DNA of 64,000 nucleotides. Source: Hexactinellida sp. DTS-2022 (taxonomy: Eukaryota > Porifera > Hexactinellida). Location of the stretch: NCBI GenBank assembly GCA_028753945.1, contig JAPNXP010000001.1, positions 4,454,501-4,518,500 on the forward strand, in the 5' to 3' direction. Positions within the stretch are counted from its first letter, which is position 1. Each line of letters opens with the position of its first letter. The notes under the pieces were generated by a model. The model ran no database searches, had not been told where the DNA came from, and was given only the letters and a program-made list of their open reading frames with translations. Both the position numbers and the translations under genes were made by a program. Of this stretch, positions 33,861 to 46,392 are shown one piece after another.

Positions 33861-35309
33861 ATTGAGACATTAGAACTAAATATACACTTAATTTTCAAAA
33901 GCTTCGTTCAAAGAATAATAAAAATCCAAAATTGCAGCTGTGCCGACGCATGTTCCTTTGTTGGCACTATATTTTGGTGGTGGTCTATTGATAGTGCCTC
34001 CAATGGAACATGCTGTCGACACAGGCTGCAATTTTGGATTTTTTTCGCCATGTCATGAACGTCACAGGGTGTTTAGATTCATTTAACAAGTTGTTACGGG
34101 ACAAAGGAACGTTTGATAAATTTCATGCTTCTTTCTATCTTAAACCATCTTGAGTTTAAGTTTATATTCCCATTATAAATGCGTTTTAGACCCCCTATCA
34201 CTCTAATACAATTCGGGCACCAAGTTGTTACGGGACAAAGGATCGATTGATAAATTGGAATTTTGTTTTTATCTTAAACCATCTTGCGTTTAATGCCATT
34301 CATTCATTATGTATAGAAAATAAATTGTATAAATAGTTAATTATTTTAGCAATGTTATCCACTGTGAGTTGAGTTAAGTAAACAAATTCCCAATTTAATT
34401 TAATTTGCTTTAATCCATTGAATATTAATATACTGTTAAAAATTGGAAATCAGCATACTTGTTTACTTAGAATGACAAAAGAGATTAAGTTTATATTCCC
34501 ATTATAAATGCGTTATAAACACCCCCCCTTCCCCTATCACTCTAATACAATTCGGGCACCAAGCACACACATAGACAAATATTTATACAAATAGATATTC
34601 CATCTCATTAATCCATTGTTTGAATATCAGAAACATTCTGAAATTGAACAACTGTGAGTGAAATTGAATTTTCATATAGGAGAAAACTTTAATACTGTAT
34701 TAGAAATCAATTTATATAGTATAGCAGCTATTGAATCAAATTGAATTACGTATTCATTTACAATATAATTATTTATTGTAACTATGATATCAGAAATTGA
34801 TTTGTATAGTAATAGCTATTGAATGTAAATTAATTATTCATATATACTAGAATTCTTTATTGTGATTATAATATCAACAATAACTTGAATCGAAATAACA
34901 CTGAATCAATTGAATTATTCATAAATAGTAGATCTTCATCGAAACCACGAAATTATTGCTTAATTGAATATTAATGATTTTACGATTTTAGAAAGTTAAG
35001 GGTGAATTGTGGCAACTTTGAGCCTAATTCTCAGGAAAATGAGGACGGATTAATAAAATCGTGAAGAGCTATCAGTTGCAAAATACTTTTCTGATACTAA
35101 TGATTCAAAAAAAATTTTTGTTATTGCATTTATTTTCTTGTGGGACAAAAAAAGCTAAAAGTCCCGTTAAAATTTTTTCCAAGTCGAAATTGAAAAATCG
35201 GGCCACGAGATGCACATTAATCAACAACCAGACACCTATCCTGAAAATCTCAGAGCTCTAGCACCTATGGTTTAGCCTGGGGAGGCGACACGGAGGAAAA
35301 AAAAAAAAA

Positions 35310-35429
35310 TCCAAAATTGCAGCCTGTGCCGGCGCATGTTCCTTTTGTGGCACTATATTTTGGTGGTGGTCTATTGATAGTGCCTCCAATGGAACATGCT
35401 GTCGACACAGGCTGCAATTTTGGATTTTT
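35310..35429. repeat. Foldback repeat family M inside the array
   Basis: One of seven full copies in the array (33925, 35310, 36488, 37474, 39047, 41501 and the half copy at 39851). Here the A-run is 13 bases long. All begin TCCAAAATTGCAGC (TCCTAAATTGCAGC at 37474) and end at TTTTTTCGCCATGTC. Confidence 0.85.
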
Positions 35430-35451
35430 TTCGCCATGTCTTGAACGTCAC

Positions 35452-35718
35452 CAGTGGCAGATCCAGACATGTTGAAAAGGAGGGGCTCAAGAAATAATGC
35501 GAGCGTAGTGAGCAACTTATAAGGGGGTATGGGGGGTAACCCCCCAGATTTTCTTTGGGTTATATACACTCAGAAGTCATTTTAAACGCTAATTTCTTTA
35601 TAATGAGCCATAATTCAAACTTGAGGCTGAAGTTTCTTAATTATTTTGTCATTTTCAGCTAAATTTCAGTCAATTTCATTTTTGAAGGGTGGGCCCAGGA
35701 CCCCTGGATCCGCCCCTG
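35452..35718. mobile_element. Transposon insertion in the array, with empty-site control
   Basis: Ends CAGTGGCAGATCCAG and CTGGATCCGCCCCTG; GTCAC is duplicated (35447-35451, 35719-35723). The paralogous array unit at 37611 reads straight through GAACGTCACATGG and so shows the uninterrupted target. The duplicated unit carrying the same insertion is at 39913-40179. Confidence 0.85.
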
Positions 35719-38700
35719 GTCACATGGTGTTTACACCCATTTATCAATTTGTTACGGGACAAAGGAACGTTTGATAAATTTCATGCTTCTTTCTATCTTA
35801 AACCATCTTGAGTTTAAGTTTATATTTTCATTATACATGCGTTTTAGACACCCCTATCACTCTAATACAATTCGGGCACCAAACACGCACACAGACGAAT
35901 AGTCATTTAATAGATATTCCAATTCATTAATCCATTGTTTGTATATCAGTCATCGTTTTAAAATTGAAATCAGCATACTCGCTTACTTTGAATTACATAT
36001 GGGATTAAGTTTATATTTCCATTATTAATGCGTTATAAACCCCCCCTTATACTCTAATACATTTCGGGCACCAAGCACACACATAGACAAATATTTATAC
36101 AAATATATATTCCATCTCATTAATCCATTGTTTGAATATCAGAAATCGTTCTGAAATTGAATAACTGTTGAGTGAAATTGAATTTTCATATAGGAGAAAA
36201 CTTTAATACAACTATGTATTAGAAATCGATTTATATAGTAGCAGCTATTGAATCAAATTGAATTATTCATTTACAATATAATACTTTATTGTAACTATGA
36301 TATCAGAAATTGATTTGTATAGTAATAGCTATTGAATGTAAATTTATTATTCATATATACTAGAATTCTTTATTGTGATTATAATATCAACAATAACTTG
36401 AATCGAAATAACACTGAATCTAATTGAATTATTCATAAATATTAAATAGTAGTTATTCATCGAAACCACGAAATAATTGCATAATTGAAAATCCAAAATT
36501 GCAGCTGTGCCGACGCATGTTCCTTTTGTGGCACTATATTTTGGTGGTGGTTTATTGATAGTGCCTCCAAAGGAACACGCTTGTGGCACAGCTGCAATTT
36601 TGGATTTTTTTCGCCATGTCATGAACACCTCATAGTGTTTAGTCTCATTAACAAGTTGTACGGGACAAAGGAACCATTGTTGATTTTAAATTATTTCTAT
36701 CTTGAACCATCTTGGGTTTAATGCCATTCATTCATTATGTATAGATAATAAATGATATAAATAGTTAATTATTTTAGCAATGTGAGTTGAGTTGAGTTGA
36801 GTAAACAAATTTCCAATTTAATTTAATTTGCTTTAATCCATTGAATATTAATATACTGTTTAAAATTGGAAATCAGCATACTTGTTTACTTAGAATGACA
36901 AAAGGGATCTAGTTTATATTCCTATTATAACCCCCTATCACTCTAATACAATTCGACCACCAAACACGCACACAGACGAATAGTCATTTAATAGATATTC
37001 CATTTCATTAATCCATTGTTTGTATATCAGTCATCGTTTTAAAATTGAAATCAGCATACTCGCTTACTTTGAATGACATATGGGATTAAGTTTATATTTC
37101 CATTATACGTAAATGCTTTATAAACCCCCCCCCCTTACACTCTAATACATTTCGGGCACCAAGCACACAAATAGACAAATATTTATACAAATAGATATCC
37201 CATCTCATTAATCCATTGTTTGAATATCAGAAATCGTTCTGAAATTGAATAACTGTTGAGTGAAATTGAATTTTCATATAGGAGAAAACTTTAATACAAC
37301 TATTGTATTAGAAATCGATTTATATACTATTGAATCAAATTGAATTATTCATATAAATAGAATAAATTATTGTAACTATGATATCAGAAATTGATTTGTA
37401 TAGTAATAGCTATTGAATGTAAATTTATTATTCATATATACTAGAATTCTTTATTGTGATTATAATATCAAAAAAAAATCCTAAATTGCAGCTGTGCCGA
37501 CGCATGTTCCTTTGGTGGCACTATATTTTGGTGGTGGTCTATTGATAGTGCCTCCAATGGAACATGCTGTTGACACAGGCTGCAATTTAGGATTTTTTTC
37601 GCCATGTCATGAACGTCACATGGTGTTTACACCCATTTATCAATTTGTTACGGGACAAAGGAACGTTTGATAAATTTCATGCTTCTTTCTATCTTAAACC
37701 ATCTTGAGTTTAAGTTTATATTCCCATTATAAATGCGTTTTAGACCCCCTATCACTCTAATACAATTCGGGCACCAAGTTGTTACGGGACAAAGGATCGA
37801 TTGATAAATTGGAATTTTGTTTTTATCTTAAACCATCTTGCGTTTAATGCCATTCATTCATTATGTATAGAAAATAAATGATATAAATAGTTAATTATTT
37901 TAGCAATGTTATCCACTGTGAGTTGAGTTGAGTAAACAAATTCCCAATTTAATTTAATTTGCTTTAATCCATTGAATATTAATATACTGTTAAAAATTGG
38001 AAATCAGCATACTTGTTTACTTAGAACGACAAAAGGGATTAAGTTTATATTTCCATTATAAATGCGTTTATAACCCCCCCTATCACTCTAATACAATTCG
38101 GGCACCAAACACGCATACAGACGAATAGTCATTTAATAGATATTCCATTTCATTAATCCATTGTTTGTATATCAGTCATCGCTTTAAAATTGAAATCAGC
38201 ATACACGCTTACTTTGAATGACATATGGGATGAAGTTTATATTTCCACTATAAATGCTTTATAAACCCCCCCCTTACACTATAATACATTTCGGGCATCA
38301 AGCACACACATAGACAAATATTTATACAAATAGATATTCCATCTCATTAATCCATTGTTTGAATATCAGAAATCGTTCTGAAATTGAATAACTGTTGAGT
38401 GAAATTGAATTTTCATATAGGAGAAAACTTTAATACAACTATGTATTAGAAATCGATTTATATAGTAGCAGCTATTGAATCAAATTGAATTATTCATTTA
38501 CAATATAATAGTTTATTGTAAGTTGTAACTATGATATCAGAATTTGATTTGTATAGTAATAGCTATTGAATGTAAATTAATTATTCATATATACTAGAAT
38601 TCTTTATTGTGATTATAATATCAACAATAACTTGAATAGAAATAACACTGAATCAATTGAATTATTCATAATTAGTAGATCTTCATCGAAACCACGAAAT

Positions 38701-39289
38701 TATTGCATAATTGAATATTAATGATTTTACGATTTTAGAAAGTTAAGGGTGAATTGTGGCAACATTGAGCCTAATTCTCAGGAAAATGAGGACGGATTAA
38801 TAAAATCGTGAAGAGCTATCAGTTGCAAAATACTTTTCTGATACTAATGATTCAAAAAAAATTGTTGTTATTGCATTTATTTTCTTGTGGGACAAAAAAA
38901 GCTAAAAGTCCCGTTAAAAAATTTCCCAAGTCGAAATTGAAAAATCAGGCCACGAAGTGCACATTAATCAACAACCAGACACCTATCCTGAAAATCTCAG
39001 AGCTCTAGTACTTATGGTTTAGCCTGGGGAGGCGACACGGAGAAAAAAATCCAAAATTGCAGCCTGTGCCGACGCATGTTCCTTTGGTGGCACTATATTT
39101 TGGTGGTGGTTTATTGATAGTGCCTCCAAAGGACATGCTGTCGGCACAGGCTGCAATTTTGGATTTTTTTTCCCGCCATGTCATCATCACTATGAAGGTG
39201 TTAAATTATTTCAAAAAGGTGTTACAGAAGGCATCGACCCTTAGAGTGGTGGAAGTTTCCATTTAGTTCACTTCATTTTAGAGATATTC

Positions 39290-39530
39290 AAGTTTGAGTA
39301 GAATATAATAGCTGATGACTCAGCATTTTTTATGTGAGTGTTGGGTCATCACCCAACATCAACTAACCCATTTTAAACATCGAATTAACAAAATTGTAAA
39401 AACACATTTTTTTAACGATCTCATCATCACTTCAAGGTGTCAAGACCCACTTGTATAGGTGGCACGTGCCATAAGGACCAATTGATAAATTGAAAGTTTG
39501 TTTCTATCTTCTATGATTTCTGAGATTTAT
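39290..39530. repeat. Repeat shared in inverse with the right end of the window
   Basis: Contains two consecutive hairpins, GCTGA-TGAC-TCAGC and GTTGGGT-CATC-ACCCAAC. It then has CAAGACCCACTTGTATAGGT and CAATTGATAAATTGAAAG. The inverse copy occupies 63780-64000 and runs off the window. The nature of the element is unknown. Confidence 0.7.
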
Positions 39531-39912
39531 GATATTTAATTAATTAGTATTAATAATTATTAATAATTTAACACCAATTTCAATGTCAACTTATATTTAT
39601 TAAGTTTAATTATTTTGTCATAAATAATTAATTAATTAATTTGGCTATCAAATTCAATTCCGCACACTCGATAACCCCTAATAAACAAATTGGGAGCATC
39701 TATATAAGTCATATACTGACTGAAATAATTATAATTAATTACGTCAGTATATTAACAGTGCAATAATATTCTCGCAGAAGTAAATATAATCACATCATCT
39801 GTCGTTGTTATGAAATATATAATCTTAGTTTTCAATTAGAAAATAGAAGCCTAGAACATGCAGTCGACACAGGCTGCAATTTTGGATTTTTTCGCCATGT
39901 CTTTTACGTCAC

Positions 39913-40179
39913 CAGTAGCAGATCCAGACATGTTGAAAAGGGGCGGCTCAAGAAATAATGCGAGCGTAGTGAGCAACTTATAAGGGGGTATGGGGGGTAA
40001 CCCCCCAGATTTTCTTTGGGTTATATACACTCAGAAGTCATTTTAAACGCTAATTTCTTTATAATGAGCCATAATTCAAACTTGAGGCTGAAGTTTCATA
40101 ATTATTTTGGCAATTTCAGCTAAATTTCAGTCAATTTCATTTTTGAAGGGTGGGCCCAGGCCCCCTGGATCCGCCCCTG
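39913..40179. mobile_element. Second copy of the same inserted transposon
   Basis: Same ends and the same GTCAC borders as 35452-35718, in the same host context. It was therefore copied along with the array unit and is not an independent insertion. Confidence 0.85.
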
Positions 40180-41468
40180 GTCACATGGTGTTTACACCCA
40201 TTTATCAATTTGTTACGGGACAAAGGAACGTTTGATAAATTTCATGCTTCTTTCTATCTTAAACCATCTTGAGCAAGTTGAGTTTAAGTTTATATTTTCA
40301 TTATACATGCGTTTTAGACCCCCCTATCACTCTAATACAATTCGGGCACCAAACACGCACACAGACGAATAGTCATTTAATAGATATTCCAATTCGTTAA
40401 TCCATGGTTGTATATCAGTCATCTTTTTAAAATTGAAATCAGCATACTCGCTTACTTTGAATGACATATGGGATTAAGTTTATATTTCCATTATATATGC
40501 GTTATAAACCCCTCCTTACACTCTGATACATTTCGGGCACCAAGCACACACATAGACAAATATTTATACAAATAGATATTCCATCTCATTAATCCATTGT
40601 TTGAATATCAGTCATCGTTTTAAAATTGAAATCAGCATACTCGCTTACTTTGAATTACATATGGGATTAAGTTTATATTTCCATTATTAATGCGTTATAA
40701 ACCCCCCCTTATACTCTAATACATTTCGGGCACCAAGCACACACATAGACAAATATTTATACAAATAGATATTCCATCTCATTAATCCATTGTTTGAATA
40801 TCAGAAATCGTTCTGAAATTGAATAACTGTTGAGTGAAATTGAATTTTCATATAGGAGAAAACTTTAATACAACTATGTATTAGAAATCGATTTATATAG
40901 TAGCAGCTATTGAATCAAATTGAATTATTCATTTACAATATAATACTTTATTGTAACTATGATATCAGAAATTGATTTGTATAGTAATAGTTATTGAATG
41001 TAAATTAGTTATTCATATATACAAGAATTTTTTATTGTAATTATGATATCAACAATAACTTGAATCGAAATAACACTGAATCAATTGAATTATTCATAAA
41101 TAGTAGATCTTCATCAAAACCACGAAATAATTGCATAATTGAATATTAATGAATTTACGATTTTAGAAAGTTAAGGGTGAATTGTGGCAACTTTGAGCCT
41201 AATTCTCAGGAAAATGAGGACGGATTAAAAAAATCGTGAAGAGCTATCAGTTGCAAAATACTTTTCTGATACTAATGATTCAAAAGAATTTCTTGTTATT
41301 GCATTTATTTTCTTGTGGGACAAAAAAAGCTAAAAGTCCCGTTAAAAATTTTCTCAAGTCGAAATTGAAAAATCAGGCCACGAAGTGCACATTAATCAAC
41401 AACCAGACACCTATTCTGAAAATCTCAGAGCTCTAGCACTTATGGTTTAGCCTGGGGAGGCGACACGG

Positions 41469-41504
<36 letters not shown>

Positions 41505-42948
41505 AAAATTGCAGCTGTGCCGACGCATGTTCCTTTTGTGGCACTATATTTTGGTGGTGGTTTATTGATAGTGCCTCCAAAGGAACACGCTTGTGGCACA
41601 GCTGCAATTTTGGATTTTTTTCGCCATGTCATGAACACCTCATAGTGTTTAGTCTCATTTAACAAGTTGTACGGGACAAAGGAACCATTGTTGATTTTAA
41701 ATTATTTCTATCTTGAACCATCTTGGGTTTAATGCCATTCATTCATTATGTATAGATAATAAATGATATAAATAGTTAATTATTTTAGCAATGTGAGTTG
41801 AGTTGAGTTGAGTAAACAAATTTCCAATTTAATTTAATTTGCTTTAATCCATTGAATATTAATATACTGTTTAAAATTGGAAATCAGCATACTTGTTTAC
41901 TTAGAATGACAAAAGGGATCTAGTTTATATTCCTATTATAACCCCCTATCACTCTAATACAATTCGACCACCAAACACGCACACAGACGAATAGTCATTT
42001 AATAGATATTCCATTTCATTAATCCATTGTTTGTATATCAGTCATCGTTTTAAAATTGAAATCAGCATACTCGCTTACTTTGAATGACATATGGGATTAA
42101 GTTTATATTTCCATTATACGTAAATGCTTTATAAACCCCCCCCCCCTTACACTCTAATACATTTCGGGCACCAAGCACACAAATAGACAAATATTTATAC
42201 AAATAGATATCCCATCTCATTAATCCATTGTTTGAATATCAGAAATCGTTCTGAAATTGAATAACTGTTGAGTGAAATTGAATTTTCATATAGGAGAAAA
42301 CTTTAATACAACTATTGTATTAGAAATCGATTTATATACTACTGAATCAAATTGAATTATTCATATAAATAGAATAAATTATTGTAACTATGATATCAGA
42401 AATAGATTTGTATAGTAATAGCTATTGAATGTAAATTAGTTATTCATATATACTAGAATTCTTTATTGTGATTATAATATCAACAATAACTTGAATCGAA
42501 ATAACACTGAATCTAATTGAATTATTCATAAATATTAAATAGTAATTATTCATCGAAACCACGAAATAATTGCATAATTGAATATTAATGAATTTACGAT
42601 TTTAGAAAGTTAAGGGTCAATTGTGGCAACTTTGAGCCTAATTCTCAGGAAAATGAGGACGGATTAAAAAAATCGTGAAGAGCTATCAGTTGCAAAATAC
42701 TTTTCTGATACTAATGATTCAAAAAAAATTTTTGTTATTGCATTTATTTTCTTGTGGGACAAAAAAAGCTAAAAGTCCCGTTAAAAGATTTTCCAAGTCG
42801 AAATTGAAAAATCAGGCCACGAAGTGCACATTAATCAACAACCAGACACCTATCCTGAAAATCTCATAGCTCTAGCACTTATGGTTTAGCCTGGGGAGGC
42901 GACACGGAGAAAAAAAAAAAAAAAAAAAAAAAAACAAAAACAAAAACA

Positions 42949-43197
42949 TCCAAGGCACTAAGACCAATACTGGGCCACTATACTATAGTATAGTCGGCAC
43001 AGTAAAAAAAACATCCAAGGCACTAAGACCAATACTGGGCCACTATACTATAGTATAGTCGGCACAGTAAAAATCCAAGGCACTAAGACCAATACTGGGC
43101 CACTATACTATAGTATAGTCGGCACAGTAAAAACAAACAAACCAAAGCACTAAGACCAATACTGGGCCACTATACTATAGTATAGTCGGCACAGTAA
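42949..43197. repeat. Palindromic S units, four tandem copies
   Basis: Each copy of about 55 bp reads GCACTAAGACCAATACTGGG then CCACTATACTATAGTATAGT then CGGCACAGTAA, separated by A-rich linkers of varying length. Two more copies lie at 43634-43757 and four on the opposite strand at 61258-61505. The 18-bp core ACTATACTATAGTATAGT is a perfect palindrome. The end GTCGGCACAG is shared with the foldback family M. Confidence 0.9.
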
Positions 43198-43633
43198 CAA
43201 TAACTTGAATCGAAATAACACTGAATCAATTGAATTATTCATAAATAGTAGATCTTCATCGAAACCACGAAATAATTGCATAATTGAATATTAATGAATT
43301 TACGATTTTAGAAAGTTAAGGGTGAATTGTGGCAACTTTGAGCCTAATTCTCAGGAAAATGAGGACGGATTAGTAAAATCGTGAAGAGCTATCAGTTTCA
43401 AAATACTTTTCTGATACTAATGATTCGACAAATTTTTCTTGTTATTGCATTTATTTTCTTGTGGGACAAAAAAAGCTAAAAGTCCCGTTAAAAAATTTCC
43501 CAAATCGAAATTGAAAAATCAGGCCATGAAGTGCACATTAATCAACAACCAGACACCTATCCTGAAAATCTCAGAGCTCTAGCACTTATGGTTTAGCCTG
43601 GGGAGGCGACACGGAGAAAAAAACAAACAAACC

Positions 43634-43757
43634 AAAGCACTAAGACCAATACTGGGCCACTATACTATAGTATAGTCGGCACAGTAAAAACAAAAAAACA
43701 TCCAAGGCACTAAGACCATTACTGGGCCACTATACTATAGTATAGTCGGCACAGTAA
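43634..43757. repeat. Palindromic S units, two more copies
   Basis: Same unit as 42949-43197, again starting directly after an A-rich run that follows the GCGACACGG block. Confidence 0.9.
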
Positions 43758-43769
43758 AAATTGATTTAG

Positions 43770-44710
43770 AAGCTTAGTTTTGATGAAATGCAATGAGTTA
43801 TCGCGACAAACTCAACTGCATTGTCAATAACATAACTATATCATAAAAAAATAGGAAGTAGAATGAGTAATTTATTATTTGGGATTGAATATGGGAACAG
43901 ATTGTGTGAAATTTCCCAATAAATTGAAGAAATGTGGACTTTGAATCGAAAACTGTAAAAAAATCGAGGAAAAAAAAGTAAATTCATTGTTAACGCAAGT
44001 TGGATAGGTTTCTAAGTAACTCAATATCTTATACAACAACTAGTTAGAAGAAGTTGGGAAGTGCTTCTACAAAAGATTATAGACTATTAGACTATGTTAC
44101 GGTCAATTAGAAGCCATTTTTAGAAATTCGATATATATTTAGTTACATTTTGAAATTTGAATTTTTTAAAGTGCAGTTATTCTTAGAAATGCCTTCCTAG
44201 ATACTTGTTATGAATCAAAAGTAGTTATGATGAATCAATAATGATTTACCATTATAAATTATGTAATCCCAGTCCGGATACCGTTAAGTCTATGGCAGTA
44301 TCTCTCAATCTTGCGCCTAGAAAAGTTTCTTTATAATTTAACGTAACTATATGGAACATGGAAGTGAGACAATCAGATTATAGCAATAAATTTAATGAAG
44401 CTTAATTTTTGCAATAAATGAATTCAAATTAATGATATCACCAATGTTGAATCTTAGTATAACGTTTCTAACTTAGATTGGATCTTGTGTATGTAGGATA
44501 TGAAATTTAAGAAGGCTAGCAATAGCTTTGTGCATATTATAAATTGAGTCAAGTAATTCATAAGATATATTGTACTACAGAAAGCATTTCAGAGAGAATA
44601 ATCAAGGGATTCTTGATACTTCAAACATTGCGGATATCATCAACAAGGTAAATTATAAAGCACGTATAAGTAATAGAATTTCTGAATAAGACCAGGTAAA
44701 ATTAATTAAT
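43770..44710. other. Intergenic, nothing recognised
   Basis: AT-rich, no open frame of note and no repeat boundary detected. Confidence 0.4.
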
Positions 44711-44715
44711 TGTTT

Positions 44716-45040
44716 ATCATCCGGATTTTTTCAGAAAATACGGACGGCGGACGGGATTTTATTTTTATTTTTATTTCAATTGATATTCAAATAACATTAA
44801 CCTATGCCAAACAACAAATATTATTATTTTATTTATTATAAAATCACATAACAATGTTAAATTATTAAATAATGCTCCAAAATATGAGACTTATTAAAAT
44901 TGATACATTAGGAGTCTTTACACAAGTTTATAGCTAATATTTTGTACTATTATGTTCGTGAGATATTAATAAAATATATCCGGACGGGGGGTAAAATTTG
45001 GGACCGGCGGGGATGATAAACAAGTTATTTATTTTATATG
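44716..45040. repeat. Second copy of the GTTTATCATCC repeat, inverted relative to 30045
   Basis: Begins GTTTATCATCCGGATTTTTT and ends GGGGATGATAAAC plus the flank AAGTTATTTATTTTATATGG, which mirrors the copy at 30045-30340. It is immediately followed by the MITE at 45046. Confidence 0.7.
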
Positions 45041-45045
45041 GCCTA

Positions 45046-45200
45046 CAGAGGCGGCACAAGGATTTTCAGGTAGGGGAGCTCAGGGGGGCCAGGGGGGATT
45101 TCAGGGGGGGCCACACTGTAGAACAATGTTATTCTAGGGGGGGCCAGCCTCAAAAGAGGGGGGCCATGGCCCCCCTGGCCCCCCCCTGGCGCCGCCACTG
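45046..45200. mobile_element. hAT-like G/C-run MITE with perfect 8-bp duplication
   Basis: The ends CAGAGGCGGCAC and GGCGCCGCCACTG form imperfect inverted repeats. ATGGCCTA flanks both sides (45038-45045 and 45201-45208). G-runs on the left and C-runs on the right could fold the whole element. Confidence 0.88.
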
Positions 45201-45623
45201 ATGGCCTAATCAAATAATCTGAATAGCCTACAACGCCAGTCATGTACAAAACTGTATAAGTAAAGTTTTTGATCCTCAATAGTGGAGTGATTACAACTTC
45301 ACATCAAATCATTATTAGCGAATGTACATAATTAACTAAAGTAAGATTGATTTAGATGTCGTGCGGGTCAATAAATAAAAGCGGCCTCTAGAAAATTACC
45401 TCATATCACACAATATTATTCATACAGTTTATCTCGGGGTTGACTGAATAGTGGATTATATTATAGTGGAATTTTAATGAATAACTGAAACTAGTGGAGT
45501 TTGACTGAATGATTGAATCTAGTGGAATTTGACTGAATGGTGGAGGAATATAGTGGAATTGGATTGAAATGTGAACTACTATATGCAAATTATATATTAT
45601 TCTTCAGTATACGTATATACAGT

Positions 45624-45693
45624 CAAGGCCGGCGGAAGCAGTTATAAAGTGGTCAAGCCTTGGATTGACCCCTGACCGCTTCCGCCGGCCCTG
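45624..45693. mobile_element. Very short MITE, 5-bp target duplication
   Basis: 70 bp with ends CAAGGCCGGCGGAAGC and GCTTCCGCCGGCCCTG, flanked by ACAGT on both sides. Same family as 22876-22986. Confidence 0.75.
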
Positions 45694-45796
45694 ACAGTGT
45701 TATGAAATTTATATTACATTTTCAGAATTTTTTCTGAGAGAGAGTAGAACAATTGGTGGGGGGCTGCATAAGGCAATGGCCTTAGAGGAAGGTACT

Positions 45797-46055
45797 GCTG
45801 GTCCGGTTTCAACTTAACCAACTTTGGGTTTGATTACTATTTACTACTATAATTATGGTACTGTCACGAAATATTCGGTTCGGGGTAAATTTGGTCCGGC
45901 CGGACCAAATTTACTCCGGGCCGAATATTTCAGACATTTTTGGTCCGGGTTTGCAAAATGTCCGGCCGGACTAAATATTTCAGATGTTTTTGGTCCGGGC
46001 TATTCTTCGGTCCGGCCGGACCAAATATATCAGAAATATTTGGTCCGAGTTGATT
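45797..46055. repeat. GGTCCGGCCGGACC palindromic repeats
   Basis: Three or four copies of a unit with GGTCCGGCCGGACCAAAT followed by ATTTCAGA, plus half-sites. Probably the interior of a degraded MITE. The 78-codon frame through it is not meaningful. Similar patches lie at 19020 and 20300. Confidence 0.65.
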
Positions 46056-46392
46056 CTTAATATTATTTTAGAATGTTAAGATATCTTGCATTTGATTGCC
46101 CCAATTCAACCCCACTGAAAAGATTATATATATTCTTCGAATATGCATTGTATAACAGAAAATAGACAGAATGTAATGTGTTCCGTTAGAAAATTGACTT
46201 GGAAAGAGTTGTCTAGTTTAACATTATTTTTTTCGTCCGGTGGATCTTTTAAGCAGAGTAGTATGCTGTTTTTCAGGTCACTGCACAGGTTTATAAACAT
46301 TGCACAATTTTGGTACCAGTCTCGACTTTCTAGTCACTGGTTCATACCAAACGTGCTGTGCTCAGGGATGGAAACAGCCAAGCTGTTAACAG

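Larger units (their letters stand above)
33860..43760. repeat. Complex modular tandem array, about 10 kb
   Basis: Built from a few modules. One is the foldback hairpin M. The second is a promoter-like monomer of about 190 bp (TATAAATGCG, a C-run, CTCTAATACA, TTCGGGCACCAA). The third is an AT-rich spacer with ATTGATTTGTATAGTAATAG. The fourth is a conserved 240-bp block ending GCCTGGGGAGGCGACACGG, followed by an A-run. A fifth is a palindromic unit with ACTATACTATAGTATAGT. Units are cut at different points, and each new unit usually starts with an A-run plus TCCAA. Long segments are near-identical, for example 36488-37470 with 41501-42480. Junction signals are at 35291, 36486, 37470, 39042, 41469, 42907 and 43616. 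The 64-66-codon frames at 35061, 38808, 41236 and 42675 are the same 240-bp block; they start with GTG and are probably not genes. Confidence 0.85.

Noticed and set aside
35061-35261. 66-codon frame repeated at 35061, 38808, 41236 and 42675 as a possible small conserved gene
   Set aside because: It starts with GTG and lacks an in-frame ATG at the conserved start. Its similarity is explained by recent duplication of the whole 240-bp block, and a fifth copy near 43384 is disrupted. No bias toward silent changes is visible by eye.
39302-39340. CTGATGA-containing hairpin near 39305 (and its inverse near 63980) as another hammerhead ribozyme
   Set aside because: The CTGATGA lies inside a simple stem-loop. 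There is no GAAA partner, no helix II and no cleavage-site helix in the right order.
42949-43757. Regularly spaced repeats as a CRISPR array
   Set aside because: The host is eukaryotic, the repeats are palindromes joined by A-rich linkers rather than unique spacers, and no cas genes are present.
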